Shown here piece by piece: positions 52,372 through 64,000 of a DNA stretch of 64,000 nt; within the stretch, counting starts at the first letter, position 1; every line of letters starts with the position of its first letter. The stretch covers positions 20,584,795 to 20,648,794 of the forward strand of contig NW_024737042.1 in NCBI RefSeq assembly GCF_018991925.1. The letters run 5' to 3'. Below the pieces are notes generated by a model that worked only from the letters and a program-made list of their open reading frames with translations, had not been told where the DNA came from and searched no databases. Both the position numbers and the translations under genes were made by a program. This DNA comes from Homarus americanus (Eukaryota > Arthropoda > Malacostraca > Decapoda > Nephropidae).

Positions 52372-52690
52372 GTGGCATCGGATCAGAAAAACATCACAAG
52401 CCTTTGGTAGACTCCGAAAACGTGTCTTCAGCTGTAGGGAGCTGAAATTACCTGCAAAGCTACAGGTATATCGAGCAGTGGTCCTCCCCACCCTGCTATA
52501 TGGCAGAAAGACATGGTTCACATACAAGGGGCACATCAAGGCACTTGAAAACCTTCACCAACGTGGTCAACGTTTCATCCTCCGAGTTCGCTGGGGAGAC
52601 AAGAGAACAAATACCAGTAGTCTTGCTAACAAAAATTGTAGAAACATCGAGGCTACAATTATCCGTGAACAGCTATGCTGGATTTTTTTT
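52372..52690 (+). pseudogene. RTE/CFDP2-type LINE, RT C-terminal part
   Basis: Frame with TSQAFGRLRKRVFSCRELKL, LQVYRAVVLPTLLYGRKTW and FHRG-like LHQRGQRFILRVRWGDKRTN, then EATIIREQLCW. These follow the RT catalytic core in RTE-type LINEs. It is cut after LCW; the next residues of the family (GHVTRM...) appear at 53975, so about 1.3 kb was inserted here. 5'-truncated at a (TG)n run. Confidence 0.75.
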
Positions 52691-52746
52691 ACGGGGATTA
52701 GCCCACCCATGCACAAGTCACTGACCCACATCAGGGCCTGTGGGGC

Positions 52747-53701
<955 letters not shown>

Positions 53702-53707
53702 AATAAA

Positions 53708-53757
<50 letters not shown>
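53702..53757. repeat. (AAT)n microsatellite, right half
   Basis: Continuation of the array at 52750-52880 after the solo LTR, followed by an A-rich stretch. Confidence 0.9.
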
Positions 53758-53758
<1 letters not shown>

Positions 53759-53974
53759 GAAACACAAAAAAGAAAAAAAAGAAACAGTGAGAAACAATTG
53801 AGACCTTGCAATTGTGTGTAAATGAGGCAGAAAGTCAGATCAGCAACCTGGGACTTGGTCACAATTTTCGTGATGCCATATGGTATCAGGGTCTGCCATT
53901 TGACAACACATTATGCTTCCAATATCTTCCCAGGCGGTAGTACCTCCCTGTATGGTAGCTGCCTACTACCTTCT

Positions 53975-54450
53975 ACCTACGACTGACCATGTTACACGCA
54001 TGCACGACAGTAGACTGCCAAAGCAGCTACTTTACAGTCACTTAACGAATAGTAAACGTAAAGCTGGCCGGCAATTGAAGAGGTATAAAGATAGTCTTAA
54101 AAAACTTGATAATGTGCCAAATAGACCCCGTTACATGGGAGACGTTTAAAATACACCGTAACGCTTGGAGGAGCACCATGCAAGAAGGTGTCAATACTTT
54201 CGAGTTAGCCAGACTGCTTAAAGAAGCAGACAAGCGCAGACGCACTAAATGTAGCTCTCCACATATGCAACATCTGTGAACGACCCTGCCAGTCCCGTAT
54301 CGGCCTCTTTAGTCACCTCAGAACTCACCAACCTAGGTGATACCCTTAATAACTCAAATCATTATATCATAGCCGGATGATCGTCATACACGATTCCAAG
54401 TGACAGCTAAGTAGTAAAGTAGTTGTAGTAGTAGTAGTGTGCGTGTGAGC
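53975..54450 (+). pseudogene. RTE/CFDP2-type LINE C-terminus with zinc finger and (GTA)n tail
   Basis: Continues the family broken at 52690: DHVTRMHDSRLPKQLLYSHL, GRQLKRYKDSLK, then after a frameshift WRSTMQEGVNTFELARLLKE and, in another frame, a C2H2 finger CNICERPCQSRIGLFSHLRTH (54258-54330), typical for the C-terminus of this LINE type. The 3' UTR (CCTTAATAACTCAAATCATT) matches 42504, and a (GTA)n tail ends it. Several frame breaks; dead. Confidence 0.8.
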
Positions 54451-54489
54451 GAATTACTATTATTAAAAAAGTAGTAGTAGTAGTAGTAG

Positions 54490-55470
54490 TAGCTCAGAAC
54501 GCAACAGGGGAGGTGGATACCAGTGAAGTAAACAAGATTCGAAGGTCCCTTACGACACAACGACAGCGCGGCCAAAGTGATAAGTTGCAGCAACTGTTGC
54601 TGCAAGTACCAGGGAATTTGAAAAAAAAAAGTTGTTATAGCGCAAGAGGTGGGCGCCTCGAACTGGTTAACTACGTTACCGAAAAGGGAAAAATGGGTTC
54701 AGTCTCAATAAACAAGAATTTACAGTTGCCAATGTTCTAAGGTACGGTAGGCCAGTAGAAGGTTTGCCCTCCCAATGATTGTGTGGCTCTGCCTATGACG
54801 TCGATCACGCCACGGTGTGCAAGAAAGGGGGCTTCATATGCGTGAGGCATGGCGAAGGAAATCTGCCGTGATGCCAGGGTAGAACCGACCCTCCTACCAT
54901 TGGACGGTGAGATTTTCCAACATAGGACTTCAAATACATCCATCGAAGCCCATGTTGACGTCAGTGTTCAAGGATTCTGGACGCAGGGACAGCATGCCTT
55001 CTTCGACAACAGGATTTTTTATCCCATAGCCGCATGTCACCATAACTTGGCTCTCGATGCTGCACAGAGGAGGAACGACAACGACAAGATAAGGGCATAA
55101 GGGGAGAGAATTCAGAACGTTGATCAAGGCAGCTTCACTACTCTTGTGTTCACAACCTCTGGTGGGATGGGACCAAGTGCAAGATGCTTCTACGCCAGAC
55201 TCGCGGAGGTGATCTCCGAACAGAAGCAGCAGCCCAGAAGTTATGTTACAGCCTGGATGAGCTGTCGATCCCAAAGCCGACAACACTTGCAGATATTGAC
55301 TATGAGACTACAGTCACTGAATGCGGCATAGATCTGCGGCTCAACTAACTCAACACAGCTAGGATAGCTACTTATGTATTAGGATAATTAATATTAAGGT
55401 AATAAAATGGTGGCGAAGGTAGTATGGCTATTGGGGGGAGGCTGGAGGCCATTTATAAAAAAAAAATAAG
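54490..55470 (+). pseudogene. RLE-type LINE, 3' copy (endonuclease end)
   Basis: 5'-truncated copy of the element at 60056-63309, in opposite orientation. It begins at GEVDTSEVNKI (54510), is frameshifted near 54640-54780, then reads EPTLLPLDGEIFQHRTSN, VDVSVQGFWTQGQHAFFDNR, AQRRNDNDKIRA and GSFTTLVFTTSGGMGPSAR. This is the restriction-like endonuclease end. The 3' UTR reads GGTGGCGAAGGTAGTATGGC and a poly(A) of about ten residues closes it near 55466. It starts right behind the (GTA)n tail of the RTE-type LINE. Confidence 0.75.
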
Positions 55471-55479
55471 TACTAGCAG

Positions 55480-58400
55480 AATTACTACTCCTACTACTAC
55501 TACTGTTATACACGGGAGATTCATAAGCCATTCAGTGAAACAGGAGCCAGTTATACATCAAAAGCACTGTAATAGCCCCTGTCTTATGGGCAGAAGTATT
55601 TATATAAATGGGTGAATTACATTTGATTTTTATACTCTATCACCCTCTTTAACTTTCCACTAGCTATGAGGTAGCATGTTCAGAGCACGTGATAAGGTGT
55701 GCCCATGGGAAGTCGCAAAGTAGCATCACTAAGTGCTGAGCTAAGGCATTAAGTAGCCGGCTGTCTGGCCACCTCTTGCGGCAGTAGTTTGATATCCTTG
55801 ACGAGAGGAAGAAGATATTGAGAGCCATCGTGGATGGTTCCGTCTTCCCTCGAGGGAGGACGTATATTACTGTTCACCCTCGACGGGTATTACATGCATT
55901 CTTACTCATTCTCTCACACAAGGAGGACGTATTTAGAAGAGCTATTTATCATAGCCTCCGTCCTCATTTTAACACTCATAGCTACAGTGATTAAGTTACG
56001 GTGATATACACTTGGAACTGTATATAATATATTTTCTTAATAAATACAGAAAGGACAGTTGGGTTTCGCTACTAAAACCCTACATACTTTTACATGTTCC
56101 AGCCCCATTAACTCATCAAGAATCAACGGTTAAAGGGCCAGTTCAGCACTGTACTGATGGTACACCTGAAATTCAGACCATAAGTATTGAATGGGTTAAT
56201 TAATCTTTCCATTGTGAGTGTGAAACAACCTGTTTCTCTTTCTGAAAACTTTACAAACATAACATTAAATCTTGGTGAAAATCTTGAATCTTAGATGTAA
56301 AGTTGCGTTATTCCACACAACTCAGTTCCCAGCAGTACTGTAAGTAAACCTGTGTCGCGTCTCAGATAAAAAAAAAGACATTGATAAAGCGAAGAACGAA
56401 TTTACGTACACGAGAATTATTTGTTACAAACCGTCACACCTCACTCAACCGTTTGTACACGCTCAGTCGGTGGTGGATGATTGTGCAGCTCGGGACACAG
56501 TGCCTGTTACCTGGATACAGCGACTGTTGCCGTCGCTTGCCCAAGTCAACTCAACTGAAATCTCAACGCTTGTTATTTTCCAAACTAAACATGTATCTAT
56601 AAACTGGGACTGTTATCAACATATACGCAGCGAGAAATAGCTTTGGAATATAAAGCTTTTCAACAAGGTTGATATTCATTAATCTCTCGTAATATTGTGT
56701 ACCACCAAGGTTATCAACTTTTACCAACAGTACTGTCACCTTCCACAATTTCTTTCCATTCCTCCTCCGTCAAATGTCTCACGTCATGTTTATTGGAATA
56801 AAATGTCATCAGTTTTATTTTTATATTTTTGTTGTTGTTGGAGACAGTAAAATGCGATAACCAATATTTTGATCTGTATTTCGTCAATAGTACGTTGCCC
56901 TCTCTTCAGTTGTGTTACCAACACACCTGTAATGTGCCTTGAGACTTCTTTTCTAAATCGCCTTGAGAATCATTTTTTCTACTCTAGCAATTGGTACATT
57001 TTATAACGGTTAATAATATCTAAACCAGCGTAATGTTGTCAGCTCAGTGTATAGAATATAAAGTGAAATATCTGCTATTCAGATATATCCGGGATGAGGG
57101 TCACAGACGAGAAGGTATGAAGGTATGAGAGTGCGTAGGCAGCCAGACGCATCGTCTTATTCACTCACTTTTATTAAACTCATATGTTACTATATGAAGA
57201 ATTTTAGGGCGTTAGTTTTGATCTAAACGATAGAAATGTGTATAAACTGTTGAGCTGAGCAGTGTACTTTCTGAAAGTTGTATGTTGACAGGGACTATCA
57301 AAATCTGTCTAAGTTATCTTTCCTAAAGCAAGAAGTTTGATAAAAAACATTGAAATATATATGTTGTTCAATTTACATTAAAGTGGTCGGGACGCAATAA
57401 CTCACTGTCTTCACGCTCTTGAAACGCAACCCCTGAGACGTAAGATTTAGATTAGATTGCCCCCGAAGGGGCTAGTTTATTGGGCACCCCCTTACATCCT
57501 GTGTAAGGTGAAGCTCAGAAGCGTTTACAGCGCCCATCTGGGAAGCATGCTGAGTTCATGATTGCCTCTATGACTCACGCATTAAGGGCGTAAAAGCCTG
57601 AAGGGTCATGAGTTTTGTCAGCAAGTTACATAAAGTGACAGAATGATGAATGTGCGGGGGGGAAAATTCCCGGTACAATTTATCTGTTTATGGCAGAGCG
57701 TGGCAGGTCCCTAATAATGTCAAGTGCCAGGCCTGAGACGTATAAGATGAGTCCTATATCCTGGCGTACCTGAAGAGGTGACCTAATCGTCTATGGTGTA
57801 CTGTACACTGTTATATCAAAGGTCAAGTCTATGGTGAAACCTCGCCTCGGTAGTGGCTGAAAAGGACCGTCTAGTATAGTGGCAAGGTCAGTGACTCCAG
57901 GTCCTCACCCGAAGAAATCATTTAATATACGGAGCTGAAGCCTAACAAGAAATTAGTCAATAAATGGTTAGGAGCGTTAGTGGCCGGAATGGGTGTCGTC
58001 TTCAACTGACTGATGAGGAAGGCAGCGACTGACAGCATGTCGCCGTCAACACTGTTCCCATTACCTGATTCGTCGCACAGCGTGAGTAAAGCTAAGTGAT
58101 GGCACCATACTCCGAGGTACTGTACAACGATTAATTATGGTTTAATATGTGAGGTGGTGTACAACTTAAGAGGCGGTGGGGTGGCAGGTGAGGGAGTGAA
58201 AGTATTAATCTAAAAAAGAAAGAAAAAAAAGCATGTAATAAGTTCATGAATGTCCGGTGAGATACTCTTAAAAATGTTAGGCGTCTGGGAGAGAACAATA
58301 ATTGTGTCCTGGCGGAAGTTAAAATGAAACATGACAAGGTCCATTAAGAGACAATTTACCTCTTGACAACGATATAATGTGTTGGAGGTCTTCAGTGGCC

Positions 58401-58700
58401 TCGTTCACGTCTGACAAGCTTTTTAAGATGGCTCAGTATGATATAAAACATGTGCTACTTAAATTATTATACATGGAATGTCTATCTACATATAATGGGA
58501 TAATTTTTAGCAAGTCAATTAATAATGAATGTAGATATAAGTACTGTGTACGTCAAGCTAAATATACGAATAGATTAATTTATGATAATTTTGTCCGTAA
58601 AGTTATTACGTGCATGACGCGAGTACCTTCTCGGGCTACTATACTGGGGTTCCGAGTAATGCATCTCAACAAGCGTCTTATAAAGTAGTACTGGGTAGGT
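55480..58700. other. unassigned region, no gene supported
   Basis: Mixed DNA. A GC-richer block at 57440-57960 (starting GATTGCCCCCGAAGGGGC, itself a short palindrome) differs from its AT-rich surroundings and may be a transposon relic, but I found no second copy in the window. The frames at 56012, 56381 and 58377 are not recognisable. Confidence 0.45.
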
Positions 58701-58879
58701 TAACTCGCAAGGTTCATGAAAGTATTAGGTTAGGGAAGTGTTTTTCTTTATCACTTGTGTTCATTCTTCAGCAGAACCAACAAATAACAAGCGCCTCATG
58801 TTCCTAACACGCAACACAATCTTCATATCTTATTTCCGTTTGCTCCGCTATTCTCTGCCCCTTGTTTATCTCCGCATTA

Positions 58880-59345
58880 ATTTACTTTCTTCTTGCACAT
58901 CTCCTTTAGAAGGCCCTTCCATTTTCTCAATTATATCTTTTGGTTGAGGCAATTGGCCACCTTATCACTCACATGCCAGTTAAACCACTGTGAAAGATTC
59001 CTCATGATATGTTTTAATACTCCCCTTACTAGTTTTATTTTGGCAGTGACTGTCAATCTTTCAAGAAAAATAACAAACAGAAAAGATCGGTGTGTTTTCC
59101 TCCCTGCCAGTTGTGTCAGATTATGGAACAGAAATTGGTTGATAGATTTGGTTTGTAATGGCTTTATTATATGGTTGTTCGACTGGCGTAAATCACCTAA
59201 TATTAGAAACTGAACATTGTACACGAAAAATCTCTCTTATTTAAAACTCTGGAGGTAAGGATGTATAAGTTCTTCTTATACAACAACTTCTATATTGATT
59301 ATTACATTTCCTTTTGGGGATTGTAGAACTGCTCTTATGTTTGGG
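58880..59345 (+). pseudogene. possible LINE 3' end with (TTA)n tail
   Basis: In shifting frames the plus strand reads CVFLPASCVRLWN near 59095-59130, similar to the closing segment of many LINE ORFs (a ...SRLWN-type motif), then FYIDYYISFW and RTALMFGEF before a long (TTA)n array. A trinucleotide tail fits an I- or Nimb-like element. Motif evidence is thin. Confidence 0.35.
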
Positions 59346-59347
59346 GA

Positions 59348-59575
<228 letters not shown>

Positions 59576-59596
59576 CGTAACCGCAATTATTACAAT

Positions 59597-60055
59597 CATA
59601 AGAACATAAGAACATAAGTATGGAGGAAACTGCAGCGGACCTATTGGCCCATACTGGGCAGTCCCATTTACACCCAACCCCTATTGCTCATAAATCCATC
59701 CAACATTATGGCTATTATCATCATTTCACGAACTTTTTCACGAAACACACCATATGACAGGTACAAACAACCTGTCCTCCACCACTTCCTATTAAAGCTT
59801 TTTCCTAAAGTAGAAAATTCATCACGGTAAATGAGCCGCCATAAAAAGCGTTTAGCCTGAGGAGGAGTGAAGCACCTCTCGTTTGCTCCTTCCGTTTCGA
59901 GATGGTGTGATGGCTCCCCTTTGTTCATGAGTGACAGAAAATAGCTTCCGCTCATGCCAGCCACTCCCTGTTGGTATTCCTCCACTCGTCTTGATAAATG
60001 TGCAGTATCTATCAGTTCCGAGTAAATAGTGGTGATACTACTTATTTTATTCTTT
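59597..60055 (-). mobile_element. CR1-tailed repeat
   Basis: On the minus strand it ends MSNRGWV-stop, then ATGGGACTGCCCAGTATGGG and (TTATGTTC)n, the same 3' end as the CR1-like LINE at 51305. Its upstream part (coding frame with GKSFNRKWWRTGCLYLS) is not found in that LINE. The segment GACAGGTACAAACAACCTGT recurs at 63919 as ...ACCACCTAT. It could be another CR1 subfamily or a non-autonomous element using the CR1 tail. Confidence 0.6.
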
Positions 60056-60163
60056 TTTTTAACGTGGCCTCCAGCCTCCCCCAATAGCCACACCTTCGCC
60101 ACCATTTAAATACCTTAATATTAAATATCCTAATACAGAAATAGCTATCCTATCTTTGTTAAA

Positions 60164-62878
60164 TTAGTTGAGACGCAGATCTATGCCGCATTCAGTGACA
60201 GTAGCCTCATAGTCAATATCTGCAGCAGTTTTCGAAATTGGGGCAGAAGCTCTCGTTCCCCTGAGGCAGAGCAAAGCCGACCGAAGGAGAGAGAAAGACA
60301 GTCGACATCTCATCCAGGCTGTAACATAACTTCTGGGCTGCTGCTTCTGTTCGGAGATCACCTCCGTGAGTCTGGCGTAGAAACATCTTGCACTTGGTCC
60401 CATCCCACCAGAGGTTGTGAACACTAGAGGAGTGAAGCTGCCTTGATCCACGTTTTGAATTCTCTCCTCATATGCCCTTCTCTTGTCGTTCTCGTCCCTC
60501 CTATGTGCAGCATCGAGAGCTAGGTTACGGTGTCATGCGGCCATGGGATCAAAAATCCTGATGTCGAAGAATGCTCGCTGTCCCCGCGTCCAGAATCCTC
60601 AAGCACTGACGTCAACACGGGGTTCGTTAGATGTGTTTGAAGTCTTATGTTGGAAGATCTCACCATCCAATGGAAGGAGGGTCGGGTCTACCATGACATC
60701 CCGGCAGATTTCCTTCAACATATTTGCTGTAAGGTTCCTTACTTCGACATGCCTCATGCATATGAAGCCCCCATTCTTGCACACCATGGCGTGATCGCCG
60801 TCATAGGAACAGCCACACACGCATTGGGAGGGCAAATCTTCTACTGGCCGACCATACCTTAGAGCATTGGCATCTGTAAATTCTTGTTTGTTAAGACTGA
60901 AACGATTTGCCCTTATCGGTAACGTAGTTAACCAGTTCGAGGAGCCCACCTCCTGCGCTATAGCTACTTTTTTTTTCAAATTTTCGGGAACCTGCAGCAA
61001 CAGTTGCTGCAACTTATCATTTTGGCAGTGCTGTCGATATGCCGTAATGGACATACGAATCTTGTTTACTTCACTGGTATCGACCTCCCCTGCTGCGTTC
61101 TGGGCTATTATGTGGTCCACGAGGGCTGCCGTGAGCTTAAGTGAATTTTTATGTTCGGTGGCTGCAATCTCCTCTGGATTGATTAGTTCCATCCCTCCCA
61201 GTCTTGATGGAAGTGCAAGAAGTGCTCTTTCTGCCGGGGTGAAGTGTGTGTGTTTCACTAATTTGGGAATGAACTTGACACTGACAGCTTCTTCCAGAGG
61301 GTGGATGAGGGGTCCGATATCAGGGATAGTACGCATCAGGTAGTTCCAACGATGCTTGACTCCATGGGTGAATGTAGCAAAAGCTGCATGTGGCTCTGTG
61401 TTAGCAATCTCAGACAGAGCTTGGATTTCACTAACCCACTCATTCACCTTTCCAGCTACGTACTCGGTCATGAAGTCCGTAGTGCCAATTACTGCGCCTA
61501 GATGTCTTTAGCCATCCTTAGTTATTTTGACCTCACTTCCGCCAAAAACCTCCTTTGCCCGTTCATAATGTTCTGGCTTCACGATGAGGAAGGACTTACT
61601 GGCGTTTGGGTGGTACCCTATTTGTGGACCTCGCAATGTTACCAAGTCCCACCACGTTTTGATGCCCTCCACTTTTCCTGCTCCTGTAAGGTCGTCAGCA
61701 TATGCCACTTGTTTGAACCCAGTTGTTTCAAATTTTATTTCTTGTTGGAGCGCTGATAGGCCAATTGCATACATTGCCATTGCGACAGGGTCCCCCTGTG
61801 TTGTTCCCTCGGTTGACTGTAAGATGGTATCACCTTTTAGAGCCTTGTTGTTTACTATATAAAAGTCTGATGGATTCCTATAGGAGTTTTCAACGTACAT
61901 TGCAAAGCTTGGACACTTAATCTTGATGTTGTGCAGTGCGCCCTTGCGGTTAAATATGTTGAATGCGTTTGATGCGTCGACCAGGAGAACGGCATCACAA
62001 TCGCGTTGCTCAAATATCGTTCTCATGGCGTGAATGGCAGCTTCCCCTCCAGCTTGTTGGCCAGCACAAACTTGCAGGGTCCCTGCTGCTGCTCTGACAT
62101 CGTCCTTTACCACCTCCATTATGCATTTTCCGATGATTCGCCTCAGCACTTCCCCCACTCCTATTGGCCTACATCCTGGATTCTTATCCAGGGGAATGAG
62201 GCGGCAGGCCGTCAGAGCATGAAGGTGATGGCAGCATGAAGATGCCAGCTTTCTTGCAAGGACAGCAATGGCCGTGCAGAGATCACTTGCTGCGGAGCCA
62301 AACTTGTTAGTGCTGAGGATGATTCTCCATCCATTTGCATCCAGACCTGAAGGGCCGGCACCTCCCTGAGTCTTCAGTGCCTTTTTCCACACCATCCCTC
62401 CTGTTATTTTCTCGAACATGACAGCATTTGGTGGGATATAGGCACCCTGAAACCTGATGCCTTCATCATCACTTGCAGAGGGATGTATTTCATTCAGTTG
62501 TTTTAATGTCGCTCTGTTTATTGGCAGGACCCCACCGGTGGATTCCTCTGTGAGAGATCTTACCGCTAAAGACACTTTTTCCACACGCATTTTGTTTCTA
62601 AACTTTCTAGCAGCATCATCTGTGTTTTGCTTTCCGTCTCCTGCAGATTTTAGTCTCTCCTGCAGTGTTCTTGCTTCACATAGGAGATCATCAAGGGCCC
62701 CCTTCTGCCACAGTGTCAATCTTCTCTTCATTGCTGCCGCATTTTCTTTGTGCTTAGTCTTTGTGTGTGTCCTCTGACAGAATAGATGTGGTATTATTGC
62801 CAGTATATGAAGAGCTAACGGGGCAAGGAGGCGGTCTTGAGTGTACTCAGTTATGAGACTAATCATCTCCCGAATCAT
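60164..62878 (-). pseudogene. RLE LINE ORF2: reverse transcriptase plus restriction-like endonuclease
   Basis: One continuous frame of about 905 codons with only three stops: TAA at 61510-61508 (within KDG-RHLGAVIG), TGA at 60601-60599 (VDVSA-GFW) and a TGA near 60538. RT motifs by residue from Met 62878: PLDKNPGCRPIGVGE (230-244), DASNAFN (301-307, catalytic Asp301), TTQGDPVAM (359-367) and YADDL (393-397). Downstream: CVCGCSYDGDHAMVC with RHVEVRNLT, like the CCHC and RH motifs before the R2 endonuclease; PLDGE; then VDVSA, FFDIRIF and AAHRR-K, compatible with a PD-(D/E)XK nuclease core. It would make DNA from element RNA primed at the nick. Gene damage is minimal, so insertion was recent. 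Confidence 0.75.
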
Positions 62879-63309
62879 TTCTTTGGTGGCCGCACACTTG
62901 GGTGGTTCGAAGAGGTTTGCTGGCGACCACCTGACAATTTCTGGGTAAGTTTTTTAACCCATATGTCCGCATTTTCCATCGACATGCCATTCCACTGTGG
63001 TGGCTGTCTCTCATTCACCTCGTGGACATCAGCTACTATTGGAGCAGCGTTTATTGGTACTACATTTTCAGGTTGAGTAGACTCACTGCTATCATTTAGA
63101 ATATCGTCGGGCGGCTGGGTCCCGGCGATATACACTGTGGCCTCCTGTGTCGGCTCCCTGCCATTAAGGTTATAAGGGTTGTGGCAATTGTTTCCCTTTA
63201 TGCAAGCCACACATGGTCGGTTGTTTCTCGCACAAACACAGCTAGTGCATTTTTGGTACTGGCTAGAACAGACACAACAATGTCTGTCACCCGGCATAAT
63301 GATCTGCAC
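62875..63309 (-). CDS. RLE LINE ORF1: Cys-rich protein, 144 aa
   Basis: Open minus-strand frame starting MQIIMPGDRH (Met also at 63297). Residues about 11-43 hold a dense Cys cluster (CCVC-x6-CTSCVC-x6-CVAC-x5-C), resembling CXC-type zinc clusters. The rest is low-complexity acidic/Gln-Pro-rich and ends RPPKK. Its TGA overlaps the ATG of ORF2 as ATGA, in a different frame. The cluster may bind element RNA or target DNA, by analogy with zinc motifs of other LINEs. An alternative is that ORF1 and ORF2 were once one frame and a small indel created the overlap. Confidence 0.6.
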   Translation of the reverse strand: MQIIMPGDRHCCVCSSQYQKCTSCVCARNNRPCVACIKGNNCHNPYNLNGREPTQEATVYIAGTQPPDDILNDSSESTQPENVVPINAAPIVADVHEVNERQPPQWNGMSMENADIWVKKLTQKLSGGRQQTSSNHPSVRPPKK

Positions 63310-63900
63310 CTTGGGCGACAGTTACGTCCGCCTCCGAACTTCTGATTTGGTCCCAGGCACAAGATTATATAGGTTCTCATGAGGGAAGGGCGGAGAGGTG
63401 ACAGGCTGGACTGCTGTGTCCAGGTAGTAGGGGCATACGTGCGCGCGTGGGTGTGTAGGCTACCCCCCTAAGGGCGACCATCCACACATCAGAATGATAC
63501 ACTATGGACAAGAATTTGTCACACCAAGCACTTGTTTATATATCCTTGACACAAATAACCACTATTTATATGGTCTCACTTGGTTTGTCGAGACCCTACA
63601 TGAAGTGTCCGTTACCATGGTGCGGAGGTGACCGCATGGGCAGCACTCTCGGCCCCATAGGGGCGAGAGTCTCGAGACCACCCCTGTCAAAGTAGGCCTA
63701 TCGACACTGACCTTGGCTCTGAGCCTCCCCATTATTCTACCGACCTAGTACCGCCAGCTCACTACTCCCTTGATTATCGCCGGTGAACACACGGAATATT
63801 TACAATTTATGACGTAAGGGATGAGAAGAAACCTTTGGTGGCAATGCTTAGGGTGACATCCGATATTCACCGATATTCACCGACACATTGTTAAATTCCT
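63310..63900. other. no gene seen
   Basis: Holds the unknown 5' part of the RLE LINE next to 63310 and then mixed DNA. TCTCGGCCCCATAGGGGCGA (63647) contains a GGCCCCATAGGGGC-type short inverted repeat. The short frames are unsupported. Confidence 0.45.
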
Positions 63901-63907
63901 GCTCACA

Positions 63908-64000
63908 CACAGCGAGTATGACAGGTACAAACCACCTATCCTCCACCACTTTCTATTAAAGCTTTTTCCTTAAGTAGAAAATTCATCACGGTAAATGAGC
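63908..64000. repeat. second copy of the 59.75-59.84 kb repeat, cut by the window end
   Basis: GGTACAAACCACCTATCCTC and TTAGTAGAAAATTCATCACGG-like text nearly match 59755-59845, in the same orientation. It suggests the CR1-tailed repeat occurs again just right of the window. Confidence 0.8.

Larger units (their letters stand above)
60056..63309 (-). mobile_element. near-complete RLE-type non-LTR retrotransposon
   Basis: Minus-strand element with ORF1 (63309-62875), ORF2 (62878-60164), a 3' UTR of about 100 bp (GGTGGCGAAGGTGTGGCTAT) and a poly(A) tail beginning about 60065-60056. The 5' UTR limit is not defined. A second, truncated copy lies at 54490-55470. Elements with RT followed by a Cys/His motif and a restriction-like endonuclease belong with R2, CRE, NeSL and relatives, many of which have sequence-specific targets. 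Which clade this is I cannot say. Confidence 0.75.

Overview
The window looks like intergenic or intronic DNA from an arthropod, most probably a decapod crustacean. This is inferred, not proven. The grounds are very dense and very long (TA)n and (ATT)n microsatellites, degenerate TTAGG/CCTAA (arthropod-type telomeric) arrays, CR1-like non-LTR elements ending in an octamer (TTATGTTC)n tail, several Penelope-like elements (PLEs), and the near absence of intact host genes. Two 100-base N blocks (14731-14830 and 27626-27725) are scaffold gaps. I support no complete host gene. Three weak candidates are a terminal exon (166-264), a small lysine-rich ORF with a polyadenylation signal (25768-26010), and a membrane-anchor exon (43185-43331).

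Layout. 1-9030 is AT-rich and probably single-copy. 9030-12650 is a 40-bp satellite that switches strand near 9.88 kb; it is interrupted by a 523-bp PIF/Harbinger-type element with TIRs and a TAA target duplication, and by an I-like LINE with RNase H. A tRNA-like SINE head lies near 13.4 kb. The 3' end of a Ty3-like element (RNase H, polypurine tract, LTR) follows the first gap.

16.9-36.9 kb is dominated by five copies of a roughly 1.9-kb LTR (TGTAATATTCAG...GACCGGTTACA). Three are isolated or truncated copies beside (TA)n runs. Two flank a 1.2-kb internal region that has a PBS-like site and a polypurine tract but no pol gene. A composite block [LTR - (TA)n - PLE fragment - nested CR1 LINE] is present twice, at 19.5-23.5 and 32.6-36.7 kb. 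Copy one runs straight into a 24-bp minisatellite organised in a 576-bp higher-order repeat.

36.9-40.6 kb holds a second PLE (RT plus GIY-YIG) arranged as an imperfect palindrome, and the end of a third PLE-like family. All three PLE families carry compact hammerhead-ribozyme-like motifs of the same layout (CUGANGA - U - hairpin - GAAA - 2 to 4 nt - UH). 42-54 kb has fragments of an RTE/CFDP2-type LINE (endonuclease, C-terminal zinc finger), another CR1-like LINE, and, inserted in that CR1, a 3.0-kb transposon-like unit. This unit has an apparent 8-bp target duplication and a decayed gene for an RNase-H-fold, C-x2-H-bearing transposase-like protein of a family I cannot name. A solo LTR of 821 bp splits an (AAT)n microsatellite at 52.9-53.7 kb.

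54.5-55.5 and 60.05-63.3 kb carry two copies of a non-LTR element with a cysteine-rich ORF1, a reverse transcriptase and an R2-like restriction-type endonuclease end. The second copy is nearly full length: ORF2 stays in one frame with only three stop codons, and ORF1 and ORF2 overlap as ATGA. Most long open frames in minisatellites and microsatellites are artefacts of repeat periods divisible by three, or of stop-free dinucleotide runs.
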